From NCBI GenBank assembly GCA_030141605.1, contig JAQGDQ010000259.1, positions 248,001 through 312,000 of the forward strand: a stretch of DNA of 64,000 nt, written 5' to 3'. Of the stretch, positions 63,262 through 64,000 are shown one piece after another (the stretch's first letter is position 1; every line of letters starts with the position of its first letter). The notes beneath the pieces are model-generated. The model had not been told where the DNA came from. It ran no database searches and saw nothing but the letters and a program-made list of their open reading frames with translations. This DNA comes from Tubiluchus corallicola. Taxonomy: Eukaryota > Priapulida > Priapulimorpha > Priapulimorphida > Tubiluchidae. The position numbers and the translations under genes were made by a program.

Positions 63262-64000
63262 CTGCAACATTATAGATAATAAAGTCATGCTATCAACTGT
63301 TATGCAACTTAAAGGTTAACTGCCGGGTCAAAAACCTTTTGTAGCTTTTTACAGATTCATGTAGTAAAGGACTTCTTTGTCATTAAAATATAGTTTATTT
63401 GTCTTGAATCTTCGTGGTTTTATCTGAATTATTTTTTTATTTTGAATTTGTGAACATTTTGTGCCATGATGAGTGCTAGAAAAATGCTCGACTATTTCCG
63501 TATGTAATTAGGACAATGTAGTGTTGCTATGCGAAAAGTAACTTAAAAATCACAAGCTTTAAATGCGCGCAGGTAGCGTGCAATTGTATGGTACCGTACT
63601 TACGTGCTGTACCGCTTTGGAACCATTGTACCGCTAAATAGGTTCAACTTTGGTGCTACTAAACTCTCATAAAAAAATGTAAATTTCGTGTCCATGAGAA
63701 GCTATGAAAACTCTCATTTGCTATCGTTGTGATGTCACAAGGAAATCCAGAGGCATTTGGAGATCTGTTTTTTGGCAGCGATTTACTCTTTTAATGTGCA
63801 CTTCTGACGAAAATAAATGACGGTTTCTTAATCACAGACATGCTGACTACTGATTCTCAAAAAACGTCTCAAGTTAGCGTTTAAGAGTCAATGTCTTATA
63901 AATCTATAAGTGTCTACTTTCTTATAAATCTTTACCAAAAGTAAGAAAAGTGCAGTTTTGGAAGCAGATCTCAGAAGGAACACTAGCAACCTCTACATGG
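63262..64000. other. MROH1 upstream intron, right window edge
   Basis: No further MROH1 exon could be recognised between 63262 and the right edge on the minus strand. The stretch is AT-rich with no repeat I can name. The missing N-terminal exons must lie beyond 64000. Confidence 0.55.

Overview
The window is nuclear DNA of an animal, most likely a marine or early-branching invertebrate. Every recognisable gene is a metazoan-type gene cut into many small exons with GT-AG introns. The intervening DNA is AT-rich and full of LINE remnants, pogo/Tc1-type and hAT-type non-autonomous DNA elements, tRNA-derived SINEs and micro/minisatellites. The species cannot be named from the sequence. There are no prokaryotic features (operons, ribosome binding sites, CRISPR arrays, prophage).

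Layout, left to right. (1) 447-665, minus: first coding exon of POLD3 (DNA polymerase delta accessory subunit); the rest lies off the left edge. (2) 885-2139, plus: a small, unrecognised, probably three-exon gene facing POLD3 across a ~220 bp shared promoter interval. (3) 2382-16136, plus: a complete 16-exon myotubularin phosphatase of the MTM1/MTMR1/MTMR2 class. Its introns carry nested transposons and a long hairpin, and its last exon and 3'UTR are tandemly duplicated. (4) 18422-20842, minus: two coding exons of mitochondrial translation initiation factor IF-3 (MTIF3), tail-to-tail with the myotubularin. (5) 20861-23631: divergent intergenic region with a decayed transposon-encoded cysteine-rich reading frame and a 155 bp period repeat. 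(6) 23632-32460, plus: a complete 12-exon homologue of human C18orf63, with a SAP-like C-terminal exon. (7) 33614-63261, minus: 35 exons (about 1,387 codons) of the HEAT-repeat protein MROH1, tail-to-tail with the C18orf63 homologue. Its N-terminal exons lie beyond the right edge.

The exon models were read by eye: open frame, GT/AG sites, phase continuity across every junction, and recalled similarity to the human proteins. Coding lengths close in frame for all four long models. The genes do not form an obvious pathway. The myotubularin (endosomal 3-phosphoinositides) and MROH1 (lysosome-associated in the literature) share an endolysosomal theme, but their proximity is probably accidental. 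I found no convincing new biological system. The best leads are the unknown gene beside POLD3, the SAP-like tail on the C18orf63 homologue, the MTMR2 terminal duplication, the intronic hairpin and the layered mobile-element insertions.
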